Shown: one piece after another, positions 55,736-64,000 of the stretch | Layout: each line of letters starts with the position of its first letter | How positions within the stretch are numbered: the stretch's first letter is position 1 | DNA from: Perkinsela sp. pyNocScin1 | Taxonomy: Eukaryota; Euglenozoa; Kinetoplastea; Prokinetoplastida; Perkinselidae | Direction of reading: 5' to 3' | DNA length: 64,000 bases | Assembly (NCBI GenBank): GCA_964019655.1 | Contig: CAXHTR010000004.1 | Span: 558,001 to 622,000, forward strand | Notes under the pieces: model-generated | What the model was told of the DNA's origin: nothing | Database searches by the model: none | Seen by the model: the letters and a program-made list of their open reading frames with translations, nothing else | Translations under genes and position numbers: made by a program

Positions 55736-56413
55736 ATGTTTGCACTAGCGCACATCATCGCCTGCAGTGAAAGATCCGATTTAGAAGACCTCGCAATGCA
55801 AGATCGTGCACTCAACCTGATTTTCCAAGATTTCAGTGACGCTTTCAAACGTCGATGGACAAAGGGCGACACCCTTCGGCCATTCTGCGAGTGGGATTCC
55901 GGAGGCCTGAATCGTGATTTCAAAATCAAGTGCGAGAACGGGCGAATGACTGCCCTGATTTGTCAGATCGAGTGTGAAAACATCAACATTTTTCTCCTGC
56001 CACACTACGTCCAGCGGATACATCTCATGGAGGCAAAGCAGTCGTTTGTGTTTGACGTCCGGTGGCTACCTCGAGACCTTGAACTCTTCTACATGTGGCA
56101 TAATACCGTCACAGGGACACTCGACCTGACCTGCCTGCCAGAAAGAATTAAGCGCTTCTCTGTGATGGGCAATGAGCTCACTGGCGGCCTCAATCTGACG
56201 CAACTCCCCGATACAATCGAGGAGCTTAACGTGCGAAGCAACAACTTTGTCCAAAAGATCGTACCATACAAGCTACCGCCCGTATTGCGGATGATCGACC
56301 TCCGCTGGAACGAAGATATTCAAGAGGTCGTTCCGCTTACGAGCGAAGGCTCCGTGAAAAAGTCAAAAATTGCTCGAATCATCGTCAACTCGGGTAAGAC
56401 TAAAGTCTACTGA
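55736..56413 (+). CDS. Short divergent LRR protein
   Basis: A 225-residue protein starting M-F-A-L-A-H-I-I-A-C then S-E, and A-M-Q-D-R-A-L-N-L-I-F. The cap is drawn out: F-C-E-W-D-S-G-G followed later by K-C-E-N-G, keeping two cysteines and the E-N-G turn. V-R-W-L-P-R-D-L is B-like, and four LRRs follow (N-T-V-T-G-T-L-D-L, N-E-L-T-G-G-L-N-L). It ends in a basic segment. It is intermediate between A and B and has no close relative here. Confidence 0.83.
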   Translation: MFALAHIIACSERSDLEDLAMQDRALNLIFQDFSDAFKRRWTKGDTLRPFCEWDSGGLNRDFKIKCENGRMTALICQIECENINIFLLPHYVQRIHLMEAKQSFVFDVRWLPRDLELFYMWHNTVTGTLDLTCLPERIKRFSVMGNELTGGLNLTQLPDTIEELNVRSNNFVQKIVPYKLPPVLRMIDLRWNEDIQEVVPLTSEGSVKKSKIARIIVNSGKTKVY

Positions 56414-56550
56414 AATTCAAAGTAGGGTGAAGTCGATGAAAAGTCTACGCATTCAAGAAATCAAAATAATTTAGAAATAGTTGAGATGATGAAAGCGATT
56501 TACGCAAAGGTTGATATTTTTACCTTGAAGCCTACAAGCTTTCTTTTCAA

Positions 56551-57309
56551 ATGATTCAAGCACGACTTTTGTTCTCGATCGACAGCCAGTGCGGCAAGTT
56601 CGACAAAGCATCACTACCACAGCAGTCCATGATGGAGCTCCTCGTTCAAGGCCTCGACGATGTCGGCATAGCAAAAGACAAGCAGGGTAATTTCATACCC
56701 ATCGAAGAGTGGTCTATCCTCGAGTTTGATGCTGGTGGTAAAATCACTCATGTTGAGATCGACGCAAGCGAGTACATGGCACAGCTCTATCTTATCCAAT
56801 GCACCAGAGGCCCTGCGCGCATCACAGAGATCTGTTTTGATGCTGGCGGGTCAATAGACTTTCAGTTTGTTCCAGGGACAGTCACGTCACTCACCATTAT
56901 TGCCCTTGCGCTCCATGGAACTCTCAACACGCTGGACCTCCCACGCGGGCTGTGTTATTTGAATCTTATGCTGAATGAATTCCAAAGTGAATTCTCCACT
57001 GCTGGCCTCCCAGAGCCTATCGAGGACGTGGACATATCGAACAACAGATTTGAGGGCTCCTTACTTCTTTCAGCGCTTCCGCCAAATGTCGTTCACTTCA
57101 GAGCGCCGAAAAATGATTTTTCAGGGGCGCTTATCTTTCGAGCGCTTCCCGAGTGCATCGAGTCTCTTGTTCTCTACCGCAACCAGTTTTGCGGCAAAAT
57201 TGATGTCAGTGCGATCCCGCCTTCCCTCACTTTACTCGAGTTGTATGGCAACTGCTGGAGTGGTGACAACGTTATTGTGCGCAAGAACCATTGCTTCAAA
57301 AAATTTTAG
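56551..57309 (+). CDS. A-IAKD LRR protein, probably truncated by a nonsense codon
   Basis: A 252-residue frame starting M-I-Q-A-R-L-L-F-S-I then D-S-Q-C-G-K-F-D and S-L-P-Q-Q-S-M-M-E-L-L-V-Q-G. D-D-V-G-I-A-K-D and E-E-W-S-I-L are intact. A-G-G-S-I-D-F-Q-F-V-P opens six LRRs. It stops with a TAG at 57307-57309. The same frame then continues for 34 codons (57310-57414) with D-D-M-F-R-G and I-D-Q-N-G-E-P, the C-terminal module of its relatives, so the stop is probably a nonsense mutation at a non-essential place. The truncated protein keeps all repeats. Confidence 0.85.
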   Translation: MIQARLLFSIDSQCGKFDKASLPQQSMMELLVQGLDDVGIAKDKQGNFIPIEEWSILEFDAGGKITHVEIDASEYMAQLYLIQCTRGPARITEICFDAGGSIDFQFVPGTVTSLTIIALALHGTLNTLDLPRGLCYLNLMLNEFQSEFSTAGLPEPIEDVDISNNRFEGSLLLSALPPNVVHFRAPKNDFSGALIFRALPECIESLVLYRNQFCGKIDVSAIPPSLTLLELYGNCWSGDNVIVRKNHCFKKF

Positions 57310-57551
57310 ATTGACGACATGTTTCGGGGCCATTTCATTGACCAGAACGGAGAACCATGTGCGCCCCGAGGAATCAGCTTTACGTCGCGTGGGCGAGGAA
57401 AGCGTCGAGTATGACGCTGCAGAAAAGGTGTGGAAGCTTTTGGTGATACGCGAAGCGTAGAGATGATAATTTAGATAATTCCATTTTCCTTTGAATAAAA
57501 TGAGAGGCAATAAAATCTAGGAAAATCACTTTGTATTTTCATCAAATCCAA

Positions 57552-58535
57552 ATGCTCCTCACTTGCTTTGCCGCCGAGCACATGAGCCGTGTATCCCACG
57601 CCAATCTCTCGGACGAGACGCTTATCGAGCTTCTCGTACAGGACTTTGAGAATTCTGGTGAGTTTGACAAAAAGGGCCCCTTTCAATTCCTGCAAGACAG
57701 TGAGTACATCAAAACGGACAAAGATGGCAGAGTTGTTGAAATATCTCTCATAAATGATCTCGCACTGTATGATAATTTTTCGTACTACGAGGGGACGATC
57801 CATATGCAGAGGATACCGTCATCGGTCGAGTCTTTTGCTGTATCGCTCCATAACGTCGAGGGCACGCTTGATGCCGCGCGACTGCCAGGCGGTCTGACTA
57901 GGCTTAACCTCCGCGTCAATAAGCTTCATGGCACAATCGTGGTCCAAGATCTTCCGAAAAACCTTCAAAAGCTCGAAATTTCTGAAAACTCCTTTTCAGG
58001 GGGCTTCCCGCTCAGCTATCTCCCTCGCTCACTCCGAAAGCTTGATGCGAGCGCAAACAAGCTCAGTGGGGGCGTTGACTTGAAAAATCTCCCTCTGACC
58101 CTTAAAGAGCTCATTCTTCGACCGAACAATTTTAGTGGAGAAATAGCACTCCAGAATCTCCCAAGCACGCTCAGATGCCTCGACCTTGAGACCAATGCGC
58201 TGAGTGGGTCGCTATGCTTTGATTCGCTCCCGGAAGCACTTGAGCTATTGGAACTCGGTGCAAACAAATTTTGCGGCGACATACGCATCGAAAGGCTTCC
58301 CGAGCGCCTCGAGTTTTTCAGCCTCCGCCGCAACGCGCTGGGTGCGAATTTCACGTGCCTCCATATTCCCGAGCGCCTCGAAACCCTGTGGGCTTGGAAA
58401 AATAATTTTTCAGGGACAGTCACAATTGCAAGCAGAGGAAAGGGCATCGTGAACATGACATGGGGCAAAATCACTGCGATCCTTGATGAAAATGGCGTTC
58501 CATACGAATGGAAGAGCGAAAAGGCTCCGTGGTAG
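57552..58535 (+). CDS. Secreted LRR protein, A-medium, divergent N-terminus
   Basis: About 327 residues from M-L-L-T-C-F-A-A then E, in context TCCAAATGCT. The G-R-L-D box is changed to M-S-R-V-S-H, followed by N-L-S-D-E-T-L-I-E-L-L-V-Q-D. There is no cysteine or Trp cap; a K-T-D-K-D-G-R-V-V-E turn takes its place. Nine to ten regular LRRs follow. The tail is K-I-T-A-I-L-D-E-N-G-V-P-Y-E-W. The intact tail in such a divergent protein points to selection on the D-E-x-G motif. Confidence 0.88.
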   Translation: MLLTCFAAEHMSRVSHANLSDETLIELLVQDFENSGEFDKKGPFQFLQDSEYIKTDKDGRVVEISLINDLALYDNFSYYEGTIHMQRIPSSVESFAVSLHNVEGTLDAARLPGGLTRLNLRVNKLHGTIVVQDLPKNLQKLEISENSFSGGFPLSYLPRSLRKLDASANKLSGGVDLKNLPLTLKELILRPNNFSGEIALQNLPSTLRCLDLETNALSGSLCFDSLPEALELLELGANKFCGDIRIERLPERLEFFSLRRNALGANFTCLHIPERLETLWAWKNNFSGTVTIASRGKGIVNMTWGKITAILDENGVPYEWKSEKAPW

Positions 58536-58635
58536 GCGGTATAAGAGTTTTGATTGAAGATGGAATAATACCATTGAGGAATCATGATGCGTTTACCATT
58601 GAAAACTTTTCACATTCTTTTATATTCTCTATCAA

Positions 58636-59589
58636 ATGCTACACGCAATTACACACGCTCTCATGCTTGACCCTGTTGCCGGCAGAGTCGATATGCACGT
58701 CTTCTCTGATCAGCAGATGATGGAGCTTTTAGCAGGGGACATGGCATCTTCACAGTTTCGAGACGCTTCAAATGGCGATTTTCTCGACATCGCAGAGTGG
58801 CGGGGCGTCTTTATCGATGCAGACGGGCATGTCGTTCGGTTTATGCTTGCAATGATTTCCGGTGGTCGAATACATTTGGACTATCTTCCAAGGCACGTTA
58901 CAGTGGTCCAAATGTACCAAGTCGATCTTTTAGGGAAGCTGAACGCGGAAAAGCTTCCAGATACGCTTGAGACGATGCAGATCGTAAAGACCCCACTGGA
59001 AGGGGCAGTCAACTTTTCAATGCTCCCACGGCAACTCAAGGTGCTCACACTCGCGCAAAATAATTTTTCAGGCAGTGCGATTTTGACGAGCCTCCCACCA
59101 GCTTTGCACACATTGAACATCCAGCGCAACAAATTTTCAGGGAGTATAGCGCTTGATCAGCTGCCAGATACGCTCAAAGAAATGAATATCGCAGAAAATC
59201 ATTTTGAGGGGTCTCTCAACCTCAGGACCTTACCGCGGACCTTACTAAACTTTGAGGCATGGCAAAATCTTTTTTCCGGCAGCATTGCACTCGATACGCT
59301 TCCTTCATCCCTCAAAAAGCTGGAAGTACGAAACAATCAACTTTCCGGGGAGCTGAACTTTGTTACTCTCTCGGAGAACTTGGAGAAGCTCCGCCTCTCC
59401 GACAATAATTTTCAGGGTAGCCTCGAGGTACCTGTGGGGGTGACGGCGATCATTGATGTCTCGAACAACAATCTGACAGGAACTGCGGTGATTCACAGCA
59501 CTGTCAGGCGGAGGGTGTTTCTTTCCGGCAACGACTTTGATGAAATTGTCGATGAAACTTCTTCAATCTGTGCGTGGATGGGATCATAG
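58636..59589 (+). CDS. Secreted LRR protein, A-DQQ
   Basis: A 317-residue protein starting M-L-H-A-I-T-H-A-L-M-L-D-P-V-A-G-R-V-D, then F-S-D-Q-Q-M-M-E-L-L-A-G-D and F-L-D-I-A-E-W-R-G-V without cysteines. Nine LRRs follow, most with N-x-F-S-G-S-I. The tail is N-D-F-D-E-I-V-D-E-T-S-S, in which the Gly of D-E-x-G is lost. The ATG context is ATCAAATGCT. It is collinear with 54617 and with the split gene 44882. Confidence 0.9.
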   Translation: MLHAITHALMLDPVAGRVDMHVFSDQQMMELLAGDMASSQFRDASNGDFLDIAEWRGVFIDADGHVVRFMLAMISGGRIHLDYLPRHVTVVQMYQVDLLGKLNAEKLPDTLETMQIVKTPLEGAVNFSMLPRQLKVLTLAQNNFSGSAILTSLPPALHTLNIQRNKFSGSIALDQLPDTLKEMNIAENHFEGSLNLRTLPRTLLNFEAWQNLFSGSIALDTLPSSLKKLEVRNNQLSGELNFVTLSENLEKLRLSDNNFQGSLEVPVGVTAIIDVSNNNLTGTAVIHSTVRRRVFLSGNDFDEIVDETSSICAWMGS

Positions 59590-59649
59590 AAAGAAGTAGA
59601 AGGCCAACATTCTTTCCAAGTTTTATCGCTTTGCCTCATTTCTTTCGTT

Positions 59650-60501
59650 ATGGGTTTCGCTCTACCAATGCACTTTTCTATCGTCTCAACACTCGCGATC
59701 GATCCCGCTATCGGCCGATTCAATCCGGACGACATTCCTGACCAAGTGCGCATGGAGCTTGTCGTTGCTGATTTTAGTCGCCCATCCAAGAAAGACTTTG
59801 CTGACGATAATGGAGACTTTCTACCCATTGAAGAATGGTTCGAAATTACGCATCTTCAAAATGGAAAAGTCACTTCGATCGACTTCAGCCATGACCTTGA
59901 GGGGACAATGAACTTTTCGCACTTGCCTCTTAATTTGAAAAAGCTTTCCGTAATGTACACTTCGCTGTATGGAACTGTAGAAACTTCCGAGCTGCCACGA
60001 GGAATGAAGAATCTTCACCTGTACGATAATCGATTCTCAGGGTGCATAGATACCGATTCTTTGCCTGGAGGTCTCACCAACCTCGTCGCTGGAAATGCGC
60101 GCTTTGAAGGAACAATCGACTTCCAGTCGTTCCCAGCGCTGCTCACATATATTTCTTTTTATGACAATAATCTCTCGGGTAGTGTTCTTCTCGATGCGCT
60201 TCCTCGTGGTTTATACGCTCTGAACATTGCGTCGAACGCATTCATGGGGGAACTCCGCTTTGATAATCTCCAATCCAAGCTCCAAAGTCTAAATGTCTCT
60301 GACAACCATTTTCATGGGGATTTTGTGCTGCTCGACGCACCGAAATCTCTTCAGTTTCTGAACGCACACGGAAACTTTTTCAGTGGAGTCGCGGTGGTGC
60401 ACACGCTGCTCCGAAAGCGCATCAATCTGAAGCACAACCGAATTGAAAGCTTGGAAGATGAGCATGGGAAAGTGCGGAAGTTTGATCCTGAGGAGGACTG
60501 A
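59650..60501 (+). CDS. Secreted LRR protein, A-medium
   Basis: A 283-residue protein from M-G-F-A-L-P-M-H-F-S-I-V-S-T-L-A-I-D-P-A-I-G-R-F-N; the second Met (59668) is also possible. I-P-D-Q-V-R-M-E-L-V-V and F-L-P-I-E-E-W-F-E-I follow, as in 36353. Seven to eight LRRs follow. The tail is V-A-V-V-H then N-R-I-E-S-L-E-D-E-H-G-K-V-R. Its closest relative is 36353-37336 on the other strand, so relatives are spread over both blocks. Confidence 0.88.
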   Translation: MGFALPMHFSIVSTLAIDPAIGRFNPDDIPDQVRMELVVADFSRPSKKDFADDNGDFLPIEEWFEITHLQNGKVTSIDFSHDLEGTMNFSHLPLNLKKLSVMYTSLYGTVETSELPRGMKNLHLYDNRFSGCIDTDSLPGGLTNLVAGNARFEGTIDFQSFPALLTYISFYDNNLSGSVLLDALPRGLYALNIASNAFMGELRFDNLQSKLQSLNVSDNHFHGDFVLLDAPKSLQFLNAHGNFFSGVAVVHTLLRKRINLKHNRIESLEDEHGKVRKFDPEED

Positions 60502-60650
60502 GAGTAAAAGTACACGTTGAGAGCAAGTATAGAAAAAATTACTTCATGCTTACACCGATATCTGCAAGTATCGAAGTGCCTTATTTTTTCTTTGTTTATC
60601 TTATAATGCATCTGTGCTCGCACCATTTTGTATGCACTTTGCAAGTAAAA

Positions 60651-61526
60651 ATGCAGCAATCGATTCGTATCCTTTATATGTTATCCGTCGACCCGGCACT
60701 TGGACGTCTCGACGCGAGCTTGCTGTCTGATCAAGCGCTCATGGAAATGCTCTTTGAAGGCATGCAAGATAGTTTTGTGAAGAAGAGCGATTTCCAGGAC
60801 GAAAGCGGGAACTTTCTAGATGCATGCGAGTGGCAGATATCAGAGGAAAATCGCGTGCAGTGCACCGATGAGCGCGTGACAGACATCCTCTTCTCGGCCC
60901 TTTCGTTCAACAAGACCCAGTTTCCATTTCGGTTTATTCCACCGCTTATGCAGAGATTTACCCTTGTGTATGCAGACCTTCATGGCACCCTCGATACATC
61001 CGTGTTGCCGCAAAATCTCATTGATTTTGGAGTTCTCGACAGCTCCTTGCATGGGACAATCAACTTTTCGAATTTCCCACGAAAGCTGCAGTTCATCCAT
61101 GTTGAAGAAAATAAATTTACTGGAAGTTGTGATCTGTATAATTTACCAGACGCGCTCGTTGAGCTCCAAGCAAGCGAGAACGAATTCATAGGAGAAATTT
61201 CGCTTGATAATCTGCCACGAAGTATGAAGCTGCTCGACCTTTCTGGTAATTATTTGACGGGGTCAATTACCATAAGCCGCTTGCCGAAGGCTATGCAAGA
61301 GGTGCTCTTGCAAAATAACGAGTTCACGGGTGAATTTCGGCTCATGTCTATCACACCGAATCTCCTCGAAATCAACATATGCGATAATCCGCTGCGCGAT
61401 ACAATCGTCATCAGGCGAGCAAAGAAGCGAATGCGATTTATACTGCAATCTGACTGCGCCAGCGTGAATGATGAAAAGGGTCATATCCATGCCTGGGAAA
61501 CCGAAATACTGACAACAAATTATTAA
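60651..61526 (+). CDS. Secreted LRR protein, A-medium
   Basis: About 291 residues from M-Q-Q-S-I-R-I-L-Y-M-L-S-V-D-P-A-L-G-R-L-D; an upstream in-frame ATG at 60546 and an internal one at 60678 are alternatives. L-L-S-D-Q-A-L-M-E-M-L-F-E-G-M and F-L-D-A-C-E-W-Q follow; the second cap Cys lies further on in R-V-Q-C-T-D-E. F-P-F-R-F-I-P-P opens seven LRRs. The tail is A-S-V-N-D-E-K-G-H-I-H-A-W-E, as in 25830. Confidence 0.88.
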   Translation: MQQSIRILYMLSVDPALGRLDASLLSDQALMEMLFEGMQDSFVKKSDFQDESGNFLDACEWQISEENRVQCTDERVTDILFSALSFNKTQFPFRFIPPLMQRFTLVYADLHGTLDTSVLPQNLIDFGVLDSSLHGTINFSNFPRKLQFIHVEENKFTGSCDLYNLPDALVELQASENEFIGEISLDNLPRSMKLLDLSGNYLTGSITISRLPKAMQEVLLQNNEFTGEFRLMSITPNLLEINICDNPLRDTIVIRRAKKRMRFILQSDCASVNDEKGHIHAWETEILTTNY

Positions 61527-61947
61527 GTCTGGTGCAAGGGCGCAGCATGCATTTCGAACAAATATGATTCGTGATAATAATATGGAATATGAGATGATAT
61601 GCATACATGATATTTGAGATAGTAAAGCCGATTGGAATAATAAAATTACAGAAAGGAAGGAAAAGAATTTTTTCAGATAGCTTTCATAATGATAGGCATG
61701 CACGACAAATGATGCTTCAAAAATTTAATATGAATGAATACAACTGTGCGCTCCTTTCATATTTGAATGAAATTCACTTTTCTCGTTGTTTTTATAGTTA
61801 ATGTTCAGCTGTTCTCAACAGAAAATCAGAAGACTCTTTGTCGAGTGAAGTTCGAAGCAAGCGGAAGTAAAAAAAACCCGTGTCTCGTCTATCATAACCA
61901 TGCTTACTTAAATCAGTATTCTTATCATTTCATTCGTACGATTAAAT
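61527..61947. other. Intergenic stretch, nothing recognised
   Basis: About 420 AT-rich bases. Overlapping short open frames have no family motifs, and no repeat or RNA gene is recognised. Confidence 0.45.
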
Positions 61948-62721
61948 ATGACAATCGCTCCAACCTCTTTCACCGCACTCTCCATTGCGTATATCACAGC
62001 AGCTGACGACCCAGGGCCACATATCATCAACCACCAACCCGCACAGATGCAGCTTCACGCCATGCACAAGCTGCTCAGCATCGATCCTGCAGTCTACGCA
62101 AACGACCCGAACCGCTGGGTCCCCTACCCCTGCAACCGCAACGTCAACGACCCGTGCAACTACCATGGCATGGAGTGCAGAGACGGCATCATCCGCAAGA
62201 TCCGCTGGGAGAATCATCTATCACGAGCACCCGACATCGATGCTGACTGGCTGCCAGGCACTCTTCGCCTCGTCTCCATTCTCTACCAAAAGGTCCTGTC
62301 ACCGCTCGAGACCCGGTACCTGCCAAAGAAACTTACCCACCTGCGCCTTTTTCAGTGCTATATTGAAGGGTCAGTCGACCTGCAGCACCTGCCGGCGACG
62401 CTCCACTTTCTCGATCTCAGACGCAACAAGCTCAAGGGGGCAGTAGCGCTCGTCGATCTCCCAGAGCGCATTGTTGAAATCCTCCTCAATGGTAATCAGC
62501 TGAGCCACGCGTGTGTCGCGGCGGAAGACCTCCCAGACAGTCTTGTCATTGCTAATGTGAGCGCAGAGCTACCGAAGAAGATCACATACGTATTCCTCGA
62601 TGATGGACCCCTAAACAGTCGAGTGATCACGCGTGATGCCCAGAAGAGTGGTGTGATCGATAGCTTTGAGGCTGGCAATGTCGCAAAATGGGAAGCGGAG
62701 AATGCAGAGTTTGTAGTTTAG
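61948..62721 (+). CDS. Secreted LRR protein, subfamily B-like
   Basis: A 257-residue protein with leader M-T-I-A-P-T-S-F-T-A-L-S-I-A-Y-I-T-A-A then D-D, a full-length signal peptide. After a His/Pro-rich spacer the cap is D-P-C-N-Y-H-G-M-E-C-R-D-G, with Tyr in place of Trp and Met in place of Val. A-D-W-L-P-G-T-L matches B, but the D-G-W motif is missing. Four LRRs follow (R-N-K-L-K-G-A-V-A-L). The tail is non-repetitive. The first part is more GC-rich than neighbouring genes. Confidence 0.85.
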   Translation: MTIAPTSFTALSIAYITAADDPGPHIINHQPAQMQLHAMHKLLSIDPAVYANDPNRWVPYPCNRNVNDPCNYHGMECRDGIIRKIRWENHLSRAPDIDADWLPGTLRLVSILYQKVLSPLETRYLPKKLTHLRLFQCYIEGSVDLQHLPATLHFLDLRRNKLKGAVALVDLPERIVEILLNGNQLSHACVAAEDLPDSLVIANVSAELPKKITYVFLDDGPLNSRVITRDAQKSGVIDSFEAGNVAKWEAENAEFVV

Positions 62722-62893
62722 CTGTTCAACGCGCATTAAAAGACAAATGGTTTTTCGCTCAATAAGTAGATTTTCTCTTGAAGAAAACAAGAGATAGTGT
62801 CAGATCCGATATTCAGAAGATTGAATAGAATAGTGTGACAGTGAATAACAAAGAAAATGTATGGAACCCTTTGTACATCTCATTCCGTTTCAA

Positions 62894-64000
62894 ATGCTTT
62901 TCTTCTACGCACTGGACGAGCAGTACCTCAGCCGCCTCGACACGGCGCTGCTGTCCGAACAAACGCTGATAGAGATGTTCGTCGAAGGTTTCAAGAACAA
63001 GAAATTTTTTCAAGATGAGAACGGAAATTACACCGACTGCCACGAGTGGGCGCCTGTAACGCTTGATGAGGACCGAATCGCTGGTTTACTACTTTTCAAA
63101 GGGTACAAGAACAGCTTCAGGGCTCTATAAATACGCAGTTTTTGCCGCAGACGCTAAAAGCACTCATTCTGACCTTTATGGGGCTCAGCGGCACCGTCAG
63201 CATAGCAGATACCCCGCGAAACTCCGCACTCTGGCACTCATTGGCAACCAGCTGGAAGGCGAATTTCCCATTGAAGACTTAACACCGAATCTAAAGGGAT
63301 TGTTTATCAAAGAAAATAAATTTCGAGGTCCGCTCAAACTGGAATCCTTGCCACGATCAATTGGATTCCTTCATGCGGGAAAAAATGAATTTTTCGGATC
63401 CCTGGACTTATCTAATCTCCCAGCTCGCATGCTCAAGCTGGACCTGTCAGCAAATGGCTTTCAGGGGCCCGTGAGCTATGGTAACCTGCCGCAAGGTATG
63501 AAAGCTCTCAATATGATGCTTCTCACGAAAATATCTGGCACTTTGCTTTTCGCGAACTTACCTCGATCTCTTGAGACGCTCACGATACAGTTCACACCAA
63601 CAAAGGCAGAGCTTTTGTGCGCTGATCTACCGATATCCCTTGAAACGTTCGAAGTTAACGGAGATTCAATATCGGGCACATTTGATGCTGCGGCTCTCCC
63701 ACGAAGCATGCGATACTTTACTCTCGATCGCTGCAAGAATGTTGATGGCATTATCGACGCACCTGCACTCCCACACTATCTCGAAATATTGTCTGTAAAG
63801 AAGTCTGCACTGACAGGAACTCTAGCCTTTTCGAACCTGCCAGTGATGCTAAAAGACATAAATGTTTCGCATTGTCGCATTTTCGGCACAGCAGACTTGA
63901 AAGCATTGCCAGGTCACCTCGAAGCACTGGCTATTAATGACAATGCGTTTGAGGGAGAGGTAAACCTTACTCAGCTGCCAGAGACGCTGAAGACGCTATT
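62894..64000 (+). pseudogene. A-long LRR gene with two frameshifts, runs off window
   Basis: The start at 62894 (M-L-F-F-Y-A-L then D-E-Q-Y-L-S-R-L-D, context TTCAAATGCT) precedes L-L-S-E-Q-T-L-I-E-M-F-V-E-G-F and Y-T-D-C-H-E-W. The frame ends at 63130. A shift near 63112 restores L-P-Q-T-L-K-A-L-I-L and one LRR. A second shift, a missing A near 63214, restores N-Q-L-E-G-E-F. From there the frame is open with about 11 LRRs to the last base. Two lesions suggest a pseudogene, but both are single-base and could be sequence errors. The 3' end is outside the window. Confidence 0.82.

Noticed and set aside
1-64000. Bacterial origin of the window
   Set aside because: No Shine-Dalgarno sites or operons; spacers are AT-rich, and the cysteine cap and hAT transposon are eukaryotic in kind.
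1-64000. tRNA or rRNA genes
   Set aside because: No cloverleaf-like or rRNA core sequence was recognised by eye; a covariance search would be needed to exclude them.

Overview
This 64 kb window is eukaryotic DNA filled almost entirely by one gene family: about 50 intronless genes and gene remnants for short, apparently secreted leucine-rich-repeat (LRR) proteins. The repeat is about 23 residues long (L-P-x-x-L-x-x-L-x-L-x-x-N-x-F-x-G-x-I-x-L-x-x). It often follows a cysteine-containing N-terminal cap C-x-W-x-G-[VI]-x-C, a cap type known from plant LRR proteins and from surface antigens of trypanosomatids. No bacterial ribosome binding sites or operon logic are visible. All three stop codons are used normally, and no intron is needed to explain any gene. 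A protist fits best. The strand blocks and the cap type make a kinetoplastid (for example a Perkinsela-like endosymbiont) a reasonable but unproven guess; no housekeeping gene is present to settle it. Layout: bases 1-17567 carry plus-strand LRR genes. A convergent switch follows at about 17.57-18.14 kb. Bases 18139-37336 carry minus-strand LRR genes. A divergent switch of about 1.6 kb, holding decayed LRR sequence, lies at 37.34-38.9 kb. Bases 38.9-64 kb are plus-strand again and run off the window inside a damaged LRR gene. Subfamilies used in the entries: A-long (about 450 aa, 13-15 repeats, E-I-F-I-E-G N-terminus); A-medium (about 280-330 aa, G-R-L-D N-terminus); A-IAKD (E-L-L-V-E-N followed by D-V-G-I-A-K-D, six repeats, several with acidic tails); A-GDC (G-D-C or similar Cys segment, D-V-C-D-W cap, tail G-R-K-H-R-F/W); A-DQQ (D-Q-Q-M-M-E-L); B (about 240-290 aa, C-x-W-x-G-V-x-C cap, then D-W-L-P and D-G-W motifs); and C (about 210 aa, four repeats). 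Most A members start with a very short hydrophobic leader, then D-x-x-[LI]-G-R-[LF]-D and S-L-[SP]-[DE]-Q-x-x-M-E. Most medium members end with a D-E-x-G-x-x-[HR] motif. No transmembrane segment or GPI signal is evident after the repeats, so the mature proteins are probably soluble or secreted. Mobile DNA: a complete 2709 bp hAT transposon (28119-30827) has a 15 bp perfect terminal inverted repeat, an 8 bp target duplication and an intact ZBED5-like transposase; it sits inside a minus-strand LRR gene whose tail is still readable on the far side. A 592 bp non-autonomous hAT element (45381-45972, 8 bp target duplication) splits a second LRR gene. A partial relative of the 592 bp element ends at 27970. 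The array shows constant birth and death: tandem duplicates with homologous flanks, 5'-only and 3'-only fragments, internal deletions, nonsense codons and single-base frameshifts. Together this looks like a rapidly diversifying arsenal of secreted recognition or effector proteins. That role is inference; no partner or ligand can be read from the sequence.
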